Assembly: GCA_963576565.1 (NCBI GenBank)
Contig: OY755040.1
Span: forward strand, 82,865,321 to 82,929,320
DNA from: Aspidapion aeneum
Taxonomy: Eukaryota; Arthropoda; Insecta; Coleoptera; Brentidae
DNA: 64,000 nucleotides
Reading direction: 5' to 3'
Position 1 is the stretch's first letter. Every line of letters begins with the position of its first letter. Positions 42,777 through 53,889 of this stretch are shown piece by piece. The notes under the pieces were generated by a model. The model was not told the origin of the DNA. It did no database searches and was given only the letters and a program-made list of their open reading frames with translations. A program made the translations under genes and the position numbers.

Positions 42777-44358
42777 CTTCCTGATAAATCACTTAAAACG
42801 TCTATTTTAGGGCTATAAAGCGAATGTCGAAGTCGGTTTTAGCTCACACATATTAGTATATACTATAGTAGTGTGAGCTATGGTGATCCTAATTTTTTCG
42901 AGAAAAAAAAAGTTGCTCCGATTTCAAAAATTTTTATATATCTTTGCGTTTCAGATGATTTTGAAACTTTTTTGTTGCGCCGTCTGTCTGTCTGTCTGTA
43001 TGTCTGTCTGTCTGTCTGTCTGTCTGTATGTCTGTAACGACCAACGCGCATAACTCAAAAACCGCTTGGCCGATTTTAATGAAATTTGGTACCTAGGCTG
43101 GGTCTTGGGTCGAGATGGTCCCATTTAAAAATGAACAAAATCCACCGAACAGAAACCAAATAAAAGGGTGGGGGTAGATTTCAAAAATTAGAGTTTATGT
43201 GAAAATATGGCGTGTGTGATATCAAACGAAAGGTATTTGAGTCTGCAGTTAAACAAAATACATTTTAATTTATTTAAAAAAAAGGGTGGGGTATATTTTA
43301 CAAATTAGAGTTTAAGTGAAAATATGGCGTGTGTGATATCAAACGAAAGGTAATTGAGTCCGGAGTTTAACAAAATACATTTTAGTTTTTTGTTTTTTTT
43401 AAGGGTGGGGGTAGATTTCAAAAATCAAAACATGGCTTGTGTGGTATCAAACAAAAGGTAATTTAGTCTGGAGATAAATAAAATATATTTCAGTTTTTAG
43501 TTATATTAGCTCACACGTACACTATAACTATAGTACCTAGTGTGAGCTTAGGGGCCCATATATTGGCAGAGTATTTCAATATCTCTTCCAATTCTTAAAT
43601 AGAACCTAATGGAATGTTCTGGAATATACTGGTAAATGCTACTCTTTCTGCTACTAGGCAAATGTAGAAGTCACTTTTTGATTATCTCTTTTGGTTCTCG
43701 AATAGACCGTCGTAGAATGTTATGGAATATTCTAGAAATAATTTCTAATTCTTACTTTTAAAATATCTAAGCTACTGTCGAAGTCGGTATTTGTATATCT
43801 CTTCTAGTTTTTGAATAGAACGTCGTAGAATGTTATGGAATCTTCTAGAAATTCTTTTTAGTTCTTACTTTTGAAATTACTAAGCTAATGTCGAAGTCTC
43901 TTTTTGGATATTTCTTCTGGTTTTCGAATAGAGCGTCGTAGAAAGTGATGGAATGTTCTAGAAATTCTTTCTGATTCTTACTTTTAAAATTACTAATCTA
44001 ATGTCGAAGTCGGTATTTGTATATCTCTTCTAGTTTTTGAAGAACGTCGTAGAATGTTATAGAATATTCTAGAAAATCTCTAATTATCAATTTTTGGACT
44101 GTAAAGTTAATGTCGAAGTCGGTTCTTAAATATCTCTTTTAGTTTTTGAATAAAACAATATCGAACTTCTTCGAATATTCTGGAAAAATCACTTACTGTT
44201 TTTCTGTCCAATTGTCCTATCCGGTGGTAATATGTAAGGGTAGTCTTTGCACTATTCAGTTCCGAATATTCTGGCAAAATCACTTACTGTTCTTCTTTTT
44301 AATTGTCCTAGCCGGTGGTACTGTGTAAGGATAGTCTTTGCACTATTTATTTCTTTTA
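42777..44358 (-). repeat. Gypsy-1 leader with ~113-bp tandem repeats, interrupted by a MITE
   Basis: The long 5' leader contains five to six degenerate units of about 113 bp, each with TGTCGAAGTCGGT, a TATCTCTTCTAGTTTTTGAA block and AACGTCGTAGAATGTTATGG (for example from 43770, 43883, 44001 and 44107). The unit beginning near 42824 is split by the MITE at 42841-43573. No coding function seen. Such arrays may hold enhancers, packaging signals or bound protein sites. Confidence 0.75.
42841..43573. mobile_element. Third MITE copy, in the Gypsy-1 leader
   Basis: It closely matches 29763-30481 in the same orientation, including the (TGTC)n tract, the ACCGATTTTAATGAAATTTGG block and the right end ATATTGGCAGAGTA. 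It lacks the left ~270 bp with the TACTCTGCC terminus and starts at the inner AGCTCACAC hairpin. It interrupts a leader repeat unit. Confidence 0.85.
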
Positions 44359-44376
44359 ATCCCACTTCTGACACCA
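44359..44376 (-). other. Gypsy-1 primer-binding site
   Basis: On the minus strand TGGTGTCAGAAGTGGGAT lies two bases after the 5' LTR. Its complement reads ATCCCACTTCTGACACCA, a convincing tRNA 3' end with CCA, resembling a tRNA-Leu type. Confidence 0.85.
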
Positions 44377-44378
44377 AT

Positions 44379-44783
44379 TGTTACGGGTTCACAACGACAA
44401 ATTAAAACTCGCAATTGTTGAAAACGATACGTCAATTTATTTCGACAAATTATGTACAAAAATACGCACTTAAACTTACTAATAACTTGCGAATAATTCA
44501 CTACTTTAATCCGCCTATTAACTTCGCGATCACTACCATTGGTTATCTCTGACTGACTCCTGGTGCGCGACCCCGGCCCTATATATATAGGATCGTCCAT
44601 CTCTCTCGAACTTTCCGGCAGCCTTCGACGTCCGGAAAGTTCTCGTATTATTACGACCGCAAGTCACAGATAACGCAACTAAAACCTAGACTAAGAATAC
44701 AACCTTAAGATAAATCAACCTAATACTACACTAAACCTAAATAAATTCCAATTATAAAATTTAAATAACTTAAATTTGTAACA
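44379..44783 (-). repeat. Gypsy-1 5' LTR with promoter
   Basis: Partner of 37513-37917. On the minus strand a CTATATATATAG box (about 44579-44590) is followed some 30 bp later by a GAGTCAGTCAGAG initiator-like sequence (about 44548-44560), giving a plausible core promoter and the U3/R boundary. Confidence 0.9.
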
Positions 44784-46006
44784 ATATTAATAACTATGAG
44801 GATATCAAAAATTATGGAGCGAAACCGCCTAATTAATTTAAAAAAAGGAAAAATATAAATATATATTTTATTAAAAAAAAGGAGTGATCCCACCTGAAAA
44901 CTGCTACCACCATCAAGGCCTTTGTGTCCCAAAGAGGATAAGGCAGGTTAGGGCTCCGCAAGGCATATTAGGGCATCTGCAGAATAAGGCAGCCATAGAG
45001 CAGGTCATTGTAGCTGAACAGGTACCGGAGGGAGAGTGAACGTCAAAGTCACAAACTGTTGAGGAGGTCTCTGTTGAGGAGATCTATAAGAGGCAGGTTG
45101 TGACGACGACCACGAGAGCACTCTGATTGAGGAAGGGTAGAGAGAGAGCCGGACGAAAAACCCTAAATTAAAGATACATGGCCTTTAGAAAATTTGCCAA
45201 TAGATAGAAGAAATAAAAGCTTGACATAAAATGCAGATAATTAATTATCAGAAAAATATATTACTCACCCTTTATTTGGGGCAGCCAGAAATTCATCCAT
45301 GAATTTCTCACTCAAAACTATCAATCGAGTCACAAAAGAAATGTTTGCACATAGTGCGCACAGCAGCGAATCATTCGCTGTAAATATTTTAAGTTTTTTA
45401 ACTATTTTTAAGCCATAAATTAATTTATGAAAAAACGAACGGTCAAAATTTATAACCTTATTCCATTGAAAATTTTGAAGGGAGAGAATGAAAAGACGGT
45501 GCTGTCACTGGAAGTATGCCCACAGAATAGTCTCGGGTATGGTCAAATCAAAACGAGCTTTTTCGAGAGACAAGAGGGACTGTTCACCGACAGTGATCTA
45601 AAAAGTAGTCAGTGAGAAAAATTTACTATTAACCAGAAGGGAATATGAATAACAATAGCAGGAATAATATATTGGATTCTTCCATTGAAAATCGAAGAGC
45701 GATTTCCATTTATTCTAGCAAGAAAACATATGACCGGACACAAAGGTTGGTGGGTGCAAACAGGCATTAACAGTCTAGTACAAGCGGGCGTTAAAATATG
45801 TGCAACCGGCAGCTAATTCCTTGGTAAGTGAACTGATGCTGACCGAACGGGAATTTGCTGACAAGTTGCAATTTGAAATCAAAACAAAACAAAAGGTTCA
45901 TAACCTCAGAAAAATAAAATAAATATTCTTTTATTTTTAAATAACTATCCTAAGTTTTGGAGCATTTTTCTTATGTAAGTACTAAAGGGAAATAAAAAAT
46001 GCTACA

Positions 46007-46810
46007 CTACCTCTCTTCGAGGAAAAAAAATATGATAAACAAAAAAAACTTTATACAATAGATAAGGTTAATTTACCCAGAGAAATATTTAAACCATTGG
46101 CATTTAGTACTATGATATCTGCGCGTATCATACGTCCTTTCGGAGACAAAATTGGGGAAGGTCACTATTTGTAAAAGTCAAAGTCGGTAGGGTCTAGGGT
46201 ACTGCAAATAAAACCAACTAGTCAGTAAAGGTACTAAAATTTTAAATTTAGGTAAACGATGTGTCTAAGGAGTACTTAACACAAAGGTATCTAACAAAAT
46301 TCATTAGCAGAAAGAAGATCACTACGAACCTTTTCAAATGCTCAAGCATTAGCAAAGCTACTATTTTAAACCTAAAACTAAACATATAACACAAAAAAAA
46401 ACAAGAAGGAAAGTGAAAGATAGGAAAGAGCTATGTGGTGGGCCCCAATACCACATAGGATCCAGAAGAAGGAAGGTTATAGGCGGGCGAAGAGGATCAA
46501 CTCCGCTGGCAACGCCTATGCCGCATAAGCAAGCGAGGTAGGAAAATCCCCCGAAGTACTATGTACAAAAGAGTGCTCGCATCTGAGAGTCTGTAGGGTT
46601 CCAGAGGATGTCAGTCACAGCCTGTAAGCCAGATTCGAGGATGTTATTTGAATCCGGCAAAGTCGAAGTTGCAAAATTCCAGAAAGTTTTGGAAAGTTCT
46701 CGTACATCGACTCTGCACTCTGCGAAAGAACAAACCATCCGGTTCCCAACGTTCTCCCAGACCGATAAAGGTGAAAACAAATACAAAGGGAAATAGATTT
46801 TTAAAAAAAA

Positions 46811-46847
<37 letters not shown>

Positions 46848-47336
46848 ACAACTAATCTAAGACTAAAGGCTCAAGGATTTGCCAATAACAGAGGGTCTTA
46901 GATATAAGAAAATAAGATAATACTAGGTATTAAGAATCTTAAACCTCTAGAGGAAACTTAAACTAAAGGAAATTTTTACACAATATAATTGTGTAGATAA
47001 TATAATCATTTTTACACAACGTAACTAGGTAGATCTACTTTAGGTAGATTAAGGTATTTTAAAAAAAAGGTAAATAGGCAACAAAGAGTGACTCTGTCAC
47101 ATATGGGTAATCTCAAACTAAAAACTTAAGGTAGGCTCTATTGCTACAGCACAGAGAGTAGGCAAGGTAAGGTAAACTATTTCTCTGATAGCAGTACGGC
47201 AATTTAATAGAATAATTTTTTTGGTATTTTACTCCATACAATATAAGGTAGAGATAATAAGTAATTAAGGTAGAACTATAAGATAAGTACTTGTAGAATT
47301 ATTAGATAAATAGCTAGGATATAATAGGTAACAAAA
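46007..47336. other. Gypsy-2 3' untranslated region
   Basis: Lies between integrase and the 3' LTR. No coding homology; contains a TA microsatellite at 46813-46845. Confidence 0.5.
46813..46845. repeat. (TA)n microsatellite
   Basis: About 16 uninterrupted AT units. Confidence 0.9.
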
Positions 47337-48306
47337 CTATTCTTCCGAATCGGCTGAAGACAAATCATCATCATAATCGTGACATACCTTCAAATCTTTT
47401 ATATGCCAAACACCGGCATTGGTATGGTCTGGATTCTTTAGTTGATAAGCCAGAGGAGAAAGTTTTTTGTGAACAATAGATAAGTTATATCTTGGAGCTA
47501 AAACTACGACTTTATTACGTCTCCACACTCTATCACCAACTTTAAATTGAATATCACGCTTCCTTAGATTATAAGCTTTAGCGTTTCTTTCATGAGAGAT
47601 ATGAAGTTTTTGTTTAACTTCTATAAATATTTCCTTATTTTCTTCAAAAGATTCAGCATAGGTATTTTTATCTCCTGGAGAGATTTCAATAGTAGGATCA
47701 TTAGGAATATTACCAAAGTAATTTCCACAAAGAGGTACATGATGTCTAAAAGCTAAGAAGGTTGGAGGATAACCAGTAACTTGATGTCTAGCCGTATTAT
47801 AGGCTTGTCGAGCTGCTGGTATGTGTACATCCCAATCAGTATGTTTATTTACGAAACATCTTAAAGTATTTCCTATAGTCTGATTATTTCTTTCAACAGG
47901 ATTTACTTGAGGAGAGTAAACAGCAGTATACCAGAGTTTAACCTGATATTTCATACAGACATTTTTAAAGACATTACCGGCCAGATTAGGGCCGTTATCG
48001 CAAATTAAAATTTGGGGAACTCCAAACATAAGAAAAACATCTTCAAGAATTTTGGTAATATTAGGAGCTTTAGCTGACCTCAGAGGAAAAATTAAAAGAT
48101 ATTTAGTGGAAGTCACTAATAACTAAAATCCAAACGAAACCTCTTTTCGAACGTGGTAATGGACCTATTAGATCTACACAAATTAATTGGAAAGGAAAGT
48201 TAATAATTTTTTCTCTGCCCATAAGACCCATTTGAGTAGTATTACTAATCTTATTTGCACCACATATCAGGCATTTTCTGACATATTTGAGGACATCTCT
48301 CCTCAT
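47337..48306 (-). pseudogene. Gypsy-2 integrase
   Basis: 48306-48103 holds the end of the zinc finger (VRKCLICGANK) and the first catalytic Asp region (LICVDLIGPLPRSKRGF). A frame change near 48110 leads to 48116-47337 with LICDNGPNLAG (second Asp) and YSPQVNPVERNNQTI (Glu). A basic C-terminal part follows with FKVGDRVWRRNK and SPLAYQLKNPD. The triad is preserved, but the frame is broken at least once. Confidence 0.85.
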
Positions 48307-49013
48307 CTGTGGCCAATAATAATATTCTTGGACACGATGGATAGTCTTAAAAAACCAAAGTGACCAGAAGTAGGATTGTCATGACAAGAAGAAATCACCT
48401 CTTGCCTTTGGAGTTTAGGGACTAATATTTTCCATTCACAAAAATTATAGACCAAAGGTAATTGTGAAGGAACGAACTTATAAACTTTATTATATTCAAC
48501 TTTCCATTGTGGATAGTTTTCCGAAGATTTTAAGATGTTTTCGCGCATCGAAAGGTACCAATTATCTAAGGCTTGAAAATCTACATCAATGATAGATACT
48601 TGAGGAAAAACTCGAGAGGGAGAAGGTAAGTTGTTGACATTAGATGATGTCAGAGATAAAATGGAAGCAGATGGATTTTCTACATCCAAATCGTTAGTTT
48701 CAGCATGAGGTATACGACTGAGTGCATCAGGTACAACATTATGAGCTCCTTTTCTGTGGACCAAATCAAAAGAAAATTGTCGTAAATGTATGGACCATCT
48801 TGCAAGACGACCAGAAGGATTTTTGAGTGAATTGAGCCAAAGTAGAGAATAATGATCAGTTATCACGGTAAATTTAGTTCCTTCTACATAGCAACGAAAA
48901 TGTCCTAAAGAGAAAATTACACTCAAAAGTTCGCGTTCTGTAACACTATAGTTTCGCTCAGTCCTAGACAAACCACGAGATGCATAGGCAATGACCTTTT
49001 CTTCGCCGTCCAA
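48303..49013 (-). pseudogene. Gypsy-2 RNase H and integrase zinc-finger start
   Basis: The RNase H portion reads EEKVIAYASRGLSRTERNY, VTERELLSVIFSLGHFRCY (catalytic Glu) and VITDHYSLLWLNSL (catalytic Asp), ending VVPDALSRIPH. A spacer leads to SSCHDNPTSGHFG with the first His of the integrase zinc finger, after which the frame is lost. Confidence 0.85.
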
Positions 49014-49850
49014 AACTTGGGTGAGTACACCGCCAAGGCCGCGATCACTGGCATCACATTGGATTGTAAAAGGCTGATTAAAATCAGGCTGTGATAAGAT
49101 GGTGCAGAAACTAATAATTCCTTAATTTTTATAAAGGCAGATTCGGCCTCATCAGACCAAGAAATAGGTTGTTTTTTGTGCTTTCTTCCTTTCAGCAGGT
49201 CATTAAGAGGACTAACTAAGGCAGAGGAATCTTTAATGAAGCGCCTATACCAACTACACATGGCTACAAATCTTTTTGCTTCGGTAGTGTTATTTGGTCG
49301 GGGATAATTCACCATAGCCTCCACTTTTGAAGGGTCGGTCGCTAAAGAATTTTTTTGTACTAAAAAACCACAATATACCAAAGATCTTTTAAAGTATTCA
49401 CATTTCTCAAAATTTACTGTAAGATGTGCCTTTTTTAATTTATCTCGGACAAGATGAAATTACTATAATATCGTCAAGATAGCAAAAGATATTTGGTTCA
49501 TACTTCGGTCCAAAGGTTGAATCAACTAATTTTTGTTGCGGCTGCGCAGAGTTACAAAGGCCAAAGGGAACCACTTTAAATTGAAAATGACCTCGTCCGA
49601 GAACAGTAAAAGCAGTTTTTTCTTTGCTTCCCTCATCCAGAGGAATTTACCAAAAAGCTTTACGCAAATCAATTGAAGATATGTATGAAGCACCTCGAAG
49701 ATTATAAAGAATTCTATCAATGCGTTGAAGCGGATATGGATCTTTTTGAAGGCATTCGTTCAAATGACGCCCGTCGAAACAAAAGCGATGTTCATTGTTC
49801 TTCTTCTTTACCAAAAGAACAGGAGATGACCAAGGACTCTGATTCTTCAA
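48923..49850 (-). pseudogene. Gypsy-2 reverse transcriptase, several frameshifts
   Basis: RT fingers at 49850-49647: SPWSSPVLLVKKKNNEHRFC, DPYPLQRIDRIL and YISSIDLRKAFW (first catalytic Asp). The catalytic box CYLDDIIVIS is readable near 49470-49490 in another frame. The connection domain at 49381-48923 has YCGFLVQKNSLATDPSKV and KRFVAMCSWYRRFIKD. At least three frame changes make it inactive. Confidence 0.8.
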
Positions 49851-50280
49851 TCACATCCAGTTCCAACATAGAATCTAATTCATCATTAAGAATTTTTTGC
49901 ATATTCGGAGATATAAAGTAAGTTCGCTTACGAAAAGGCTTGGCATCGCCAGTATCTAATGTCAATTTAATCTTATCTGTTCGACCAATATCATTAGAAC
50001 TGTCAATTTCCTTAAAAGATTTAATAACTGATAACGCAAATTTTTTATCAGAGGGAGATAAGTCATCAATATAAAAAAACAGTAGCTAGTCGAGGACAAC
50101 AGAGGACTGATTTGAGAAAAGGCAGAAAAAATAGTAGGAATAGGGATGTTATCTGATTTAATAAACCAACTATTATTAGAAAAATTCATAACTATGTTAC
50201 ACTTCTGGGCAAAGTCAATACCAAAAATAAAACTATGAGTGATAGAAGGTACAACAAAAGCTTTAATAATTTTACAAACA

Positions 50281-50634
50281 TCATTGATGCAGACAGGTAA
50301 GTCCCCTATTTAATTTAAAGTTAAATTGTTTCAGGAGTTGTAAGCCGTCACCGCCTACTACAGAAGAATTTGCTCCAGAATCAATTAGAACAGAAATATC
50401 ATGGTCAAATATTTTGACAGAGATATAAGGCCTATTATCTAATGGTTTATTTACAAAGAATGGTAGTAATTCTTGTTTACCAGGAATGGGCTGTACATAA
50501 AAATTTTTAATAAAAGATAACCAGCTTTTCCAGTCTTCATTATTTCTAGAATAAATGGGTTTTGTGATCTTGTTAGAAATGCGGTGTAAACCTCGACCAC
50601 AGTAAGATACACCTTTATTTAGTTTTTTGCACAA
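50281..50634 (-). pseudogene. Gypsy-2 protease
   Basis: The aspartic protease active site VLIDSGANSSVVGGDG lies about 30 residues before the end of a 117-residue frame. The downstream flap and ILG-type blocks are in other frames (50189-49962 region). It would process the polyprotein. Confidence 0.75.
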
Positions 50635-50639
50635 TTGGG

Positions 50640-51024
50640 ACAGTTGATCAACTTAAAACCAGATTCACCACAACGAAAAAAGAAGGTTGTCCTAGCTTTA
50701 GTACAGGAGTTATAACTGTGACCAGATTCTTTACAATTATAGCACACAGCTTTAGATCTTTGGCTAGAACCATTAGATTATCTAAAAGTAGGGTTAGAAT
50801 CCGACTGAACATTCCCAGAGGTAGGATACATTATTACTGTTAGATGTCCTAGAGGTAGGAGTAGAAGAAACCGTCTGGGTATTATTTCTAAAAAAACAAG
50901 TGAGGTTCGATCTATTATTAGGCTTGGGCCTAGAATTAAAATTATTTTGTCGAAAGCTAGGGTTTGTAGAATTAAAGTTAGTTGAACGAAAATTAGAATT
51001 ATTTAAATTAGGGGAAATCTGCAC
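50640..51024 (-). pseudogene. Gypsy-2 gag C-terminus with zinc knuckle
   Basis: 51024-50794 is an Asn/Ser/Arg-rich stretch (FRSTNFNSTNPSFRQNN), typical of the basic region before a nucleocapsid. After a frame change, 50770-50640 carries a CCHC knuckle CYNCKESGHSYNSC and a degenerate second one (FRCGESGFKLINC). The capsid part of gag is missing upstream. Confidence 0.65.
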
Positions 51025-52071
51025 ATCAGGTTTTCTTTGAAGTAATAATAAAATTTTAAGGATTTTTTTTTCAAAAGTGGCAACACTGTAAAAAATTCAC
51101 TCAAGTTGTAACAGCAAGTAGGTAATAAACAAAATTAAATTTCCAAAAACAAAAAACTTTGGGTACACACTAGTGTTTGGTATATCTGATGATCAAAAAT
51201 TTAAGGGAATACCTGTGGGTAATTGTGTAACAAAAACAAAAAATTAAAAATATTATTGAGCAAAAAAAAAATAAATTTTTTGTAAAGACCCCAATAAAAT
51301 TTTTGTGTAAGGACCCTGTCAAAAAATGTGTAAGAACCCTTACCTTATACAATAGTCAGCAATCTAGATTTTCTCATAAAGAACAATATAAGTAGACCCC
51401 CTGTATAAATAATCAGGTAGGTAGGAATCTGTATGTAACTTAGGTACTTACTACTTAAATTTAGCGAAAGGAGGTATTTCAATATTCACTCATTAAAAAA
51501 AAATTGTCTTAAATGGGCAGGTATGTAAAATAAAAAATTATCCTATCCAGCACTATTGTTTTCCCGAGTTTTCTTTAAAACAAAACAAAAGGTTAGGTAA
51601 GCAATAAAAGGACATACACACCACTCAAGTTACACCTAAAGAGAGGTAGGTAGTTATTTCCTAAAAAAAATTGCTCCCCAAAAAAAATATGCACCAAATG
51701 TGTGCAACTGTTTGGTAGGTCTTTAGGTATATTTGTGTTGCACCTTTGGCTGAACGGCCAAATAATAAATAAAAAGGTAGAAAACAGCTGTTTTGGTTAA
51801 AAACCAAACTGTGTGCCAATAGTGCACTGATAAAATACATGCCAGCTATTTTTAACTTAAATTGGGGATATTTTTTAATAAATATTACTATCGTATTACT
51901 AAAAAAATTAATAACCTACTGAGATTTCATGTTGACTATTGCCGGGGAAATAGTTTTTTATGTATTTGTACTTTCTTTCAAGGTATTCAGGTAGAGACAA
52001 AAATTAAGAAAAGGTATGAAAAGATAAAGCAGAAAAATCTCGAGCCCCTACGTTCTGGTGTCATTTAATTG
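51025..52071. other. Gypsy-2 leader / deleted gag region
   Basis: Between the gag remnant and the 5' LTR. No gag capsid homology recognised, so the N-terminal gag has been deleted or degraded beyond recognition. The expected primer-binding site next to the LTR (minus strand ATGACACCAGAACGTAGGGG) does not match a tRNA I can name. Confidence 0.4.
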
Positions 52072-53625
52072 TGCAGCATTATTTGTTTATTCTGTTGCCA
52101 GGACAAACCAATAATACTTTACAAAGTGCGTACGGCTGCTCATTTGTCTGGTGAGATAGGGTTGTGGATTAGGAAACTCTTCTGCTATTTGAGCGCCACC
52201 TTTTTTTGGTAATAAGTTGAAGTGAAGTTTTTAATAAATATTAAAAAAGGAAATATATTTATTAATATTTACCAAGTGTTGTTTTAAGATAACTTCAACC
52301 TTTTTATAATTTAGTACCTTAAAAGAAATACACTTTAACTGAATTCAAAACTTTGTATTATAAACAAATTAGTTATGTACATTCCTACAATTGAAAATTG
52401 TTCATAAAAAAAATCTAATCACTCTTGCTTTATCCGACACGTGGCCACATAGCGAGCGCATACAATATTAACTTTAATATTAATAACTATGAGGATATCA
52501 AAAATTATGGAGCGAAACCGCCTACTTAATTTAAAAAAAAAGCAAAATATAAATATATATTTTATAAAAAAAAGGAGTGATCCCACCTGAAAACTGCTAC
52601 CACCATCAAGGCCTTTGTGTCCCAAAGAGGATAAGGCAGGTTAGGGCTCCGCAAGGCATATTAGGGCATCTCCAGACTAAGGCAGCCATAGAGCAGGTCA
52701 TTGTAGCTGAACAGGTACCGGAGGGAGAGTGAACGTCAAAGACACAAACTGTTGAGGAGGTCTCTGTTGAGGAGATCTATAAGAGGCAGGTTGTGACGAC
52801 GACCACGAAGGCACTCTGATTGATGAAGGGTAGAGAGAGAGCCGGACGAAAAACCCTAAATTAAAGATACATGGCCTTTAGAAAATTTGCCAATAGATAG
52901 AAGAAATAAAAGCTTGATATAAAATGCAGATAATTAATTAACAGAAATATATATTACTCTCCCTTTGTTTGGGGCAGCCAGAAATTCATCCATGAATTTC
53001 TCACTCAAAACTATCAATCGAGTCACAAAAGAAATGTCTACACATAGTGCACACAGCAGCGAATCATTCGCTGTAAATATTTTAAGTTTTTTAACTATTT
53101 TTAAGCCATAAATTAATTTATGAAAAAACGAACGGTCAGGATTTATAACCTTATTCCATTGAAAATTTTGAAGGGAAAGAATGAAAAGACGGTGCTGTCA
53201 CTGGAATTATGCCTACAGAATAGTCTCGGGTATGGTCAAATCAAAACGAGCTTTTTTCGAGAGACAAGAGGGACTGTTCACCGACAGTGATCTAAAAAGT
53301 AGTCAGTGAGAAAAATTTACTATTAACCAGAAGGGAATATGAATAACAATAGCAGGAATAATATATTGGATTCTTCCATTGAAAATCGAAGAGCGATTTC
53401 CATTTATTCTAGCAAGAAAACATATGACCGGACACAAAGGTTGGTGGGTGCAAACAGGCATTAACAGTCTAGTGCAAGCAGGCGTTAAAATATGTGCAAC
53501 CGGCAGCTAATTCCTTGGTAAGTCAATTGATGCTGACCGAACGGGAATTTGCTGACGAGTTGCAATTTGAAATTTTTGGAGCATTTTTCTTATGTAAGTA
53601 CTAAAGGGAAATAAAAAATGCTACA
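52072..53625 (-). repeat. Gypsy-2 5' LTR
   Basis: An intact 1,554-bp copy, TGCAGC...GCTACA, followed by the duplication GAAT. It carries the undisturbed insertion site of Gypsy-1 (TTTAATATTAATAAC). Confidence 0.9.
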
Positions 53626-53889
53626 GAATTTTGAGTCACAGCGGCAAACGCTCCTGAATACGCGCGTCTTTGGTCCCTCACTTACTTCTTGCTTTCCATA
53701 ATTTCATCCTTGTTTATACGCGTTTCATAAAGGCTAAACGTTCGATGTCGAGCACTGTATAATACTTTGTATAGCTAGGCCTGTGTTTTGTGTTAATAGG
53801 ATTAAGACAATAAGAGTAAAAATGTTTTTTAAAATAGATATAAGAACAGTATAATGTCATAATTTATAAGTTAATTCTGTAAAAAAACT

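Larger units (their letters stand above)
37513..44783 (-). mobile_element. Gypsy-type LTR element Gypsy-1, young, full length
   Basis: Two 405-bp LTRs (TGTTACGGGTTC ... TTTGTAACA) differ at a single base (C/G within CCTASACTAAG). The 4-bp duplication ATAT flanks it (37509-37512, 44784-44787). A primer-binding site, polypurine tract, gag, protease, RT, RNase H and integrase are all present in order on the minus strand. Three small lesions in pol block translation. LTR identity implies a very recent insertion into Gypsy-2. Confidence 0.95.
37109..46006 (-). repeat. Gypsy-2 3' LTR, split by Gypsy-1
   Basis: Pieces 37109-37512 and 44788-46006 together match the right LTR. The join TTTAATATTAATAAC is preserved intact in the right LTR near 52475-52490, proving the insertion of Gypsy-1 here. 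Adjacent to the LTR end, on the minus strand, GAAGAGAGGTAG (46007-46018) is the polypurine tract. Confidence 0.9.
37109..53625 (-). mobile_element. Gypsy-type LTR element Gypsy-2 with long LTRs, hosting Gypsy-1
   Basis: The two LTRs start TGCAGCATTATTTG and end AAATGCTACA. The target duplication is GAAT at 37105-37108 and 53626-53629. The left LTR is interrupted by Gypsy-1 (37513-44783); without it, it is about 1.62 kb against 1.55 kb on the right, the difference being a ~70-bp block at 45891-45960. Order on the minus strand is gag (partial), protease, RT, RNase H, integrase, as in Metaviridae. Many frameshifts show it is dead. Confidence 0.9.
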
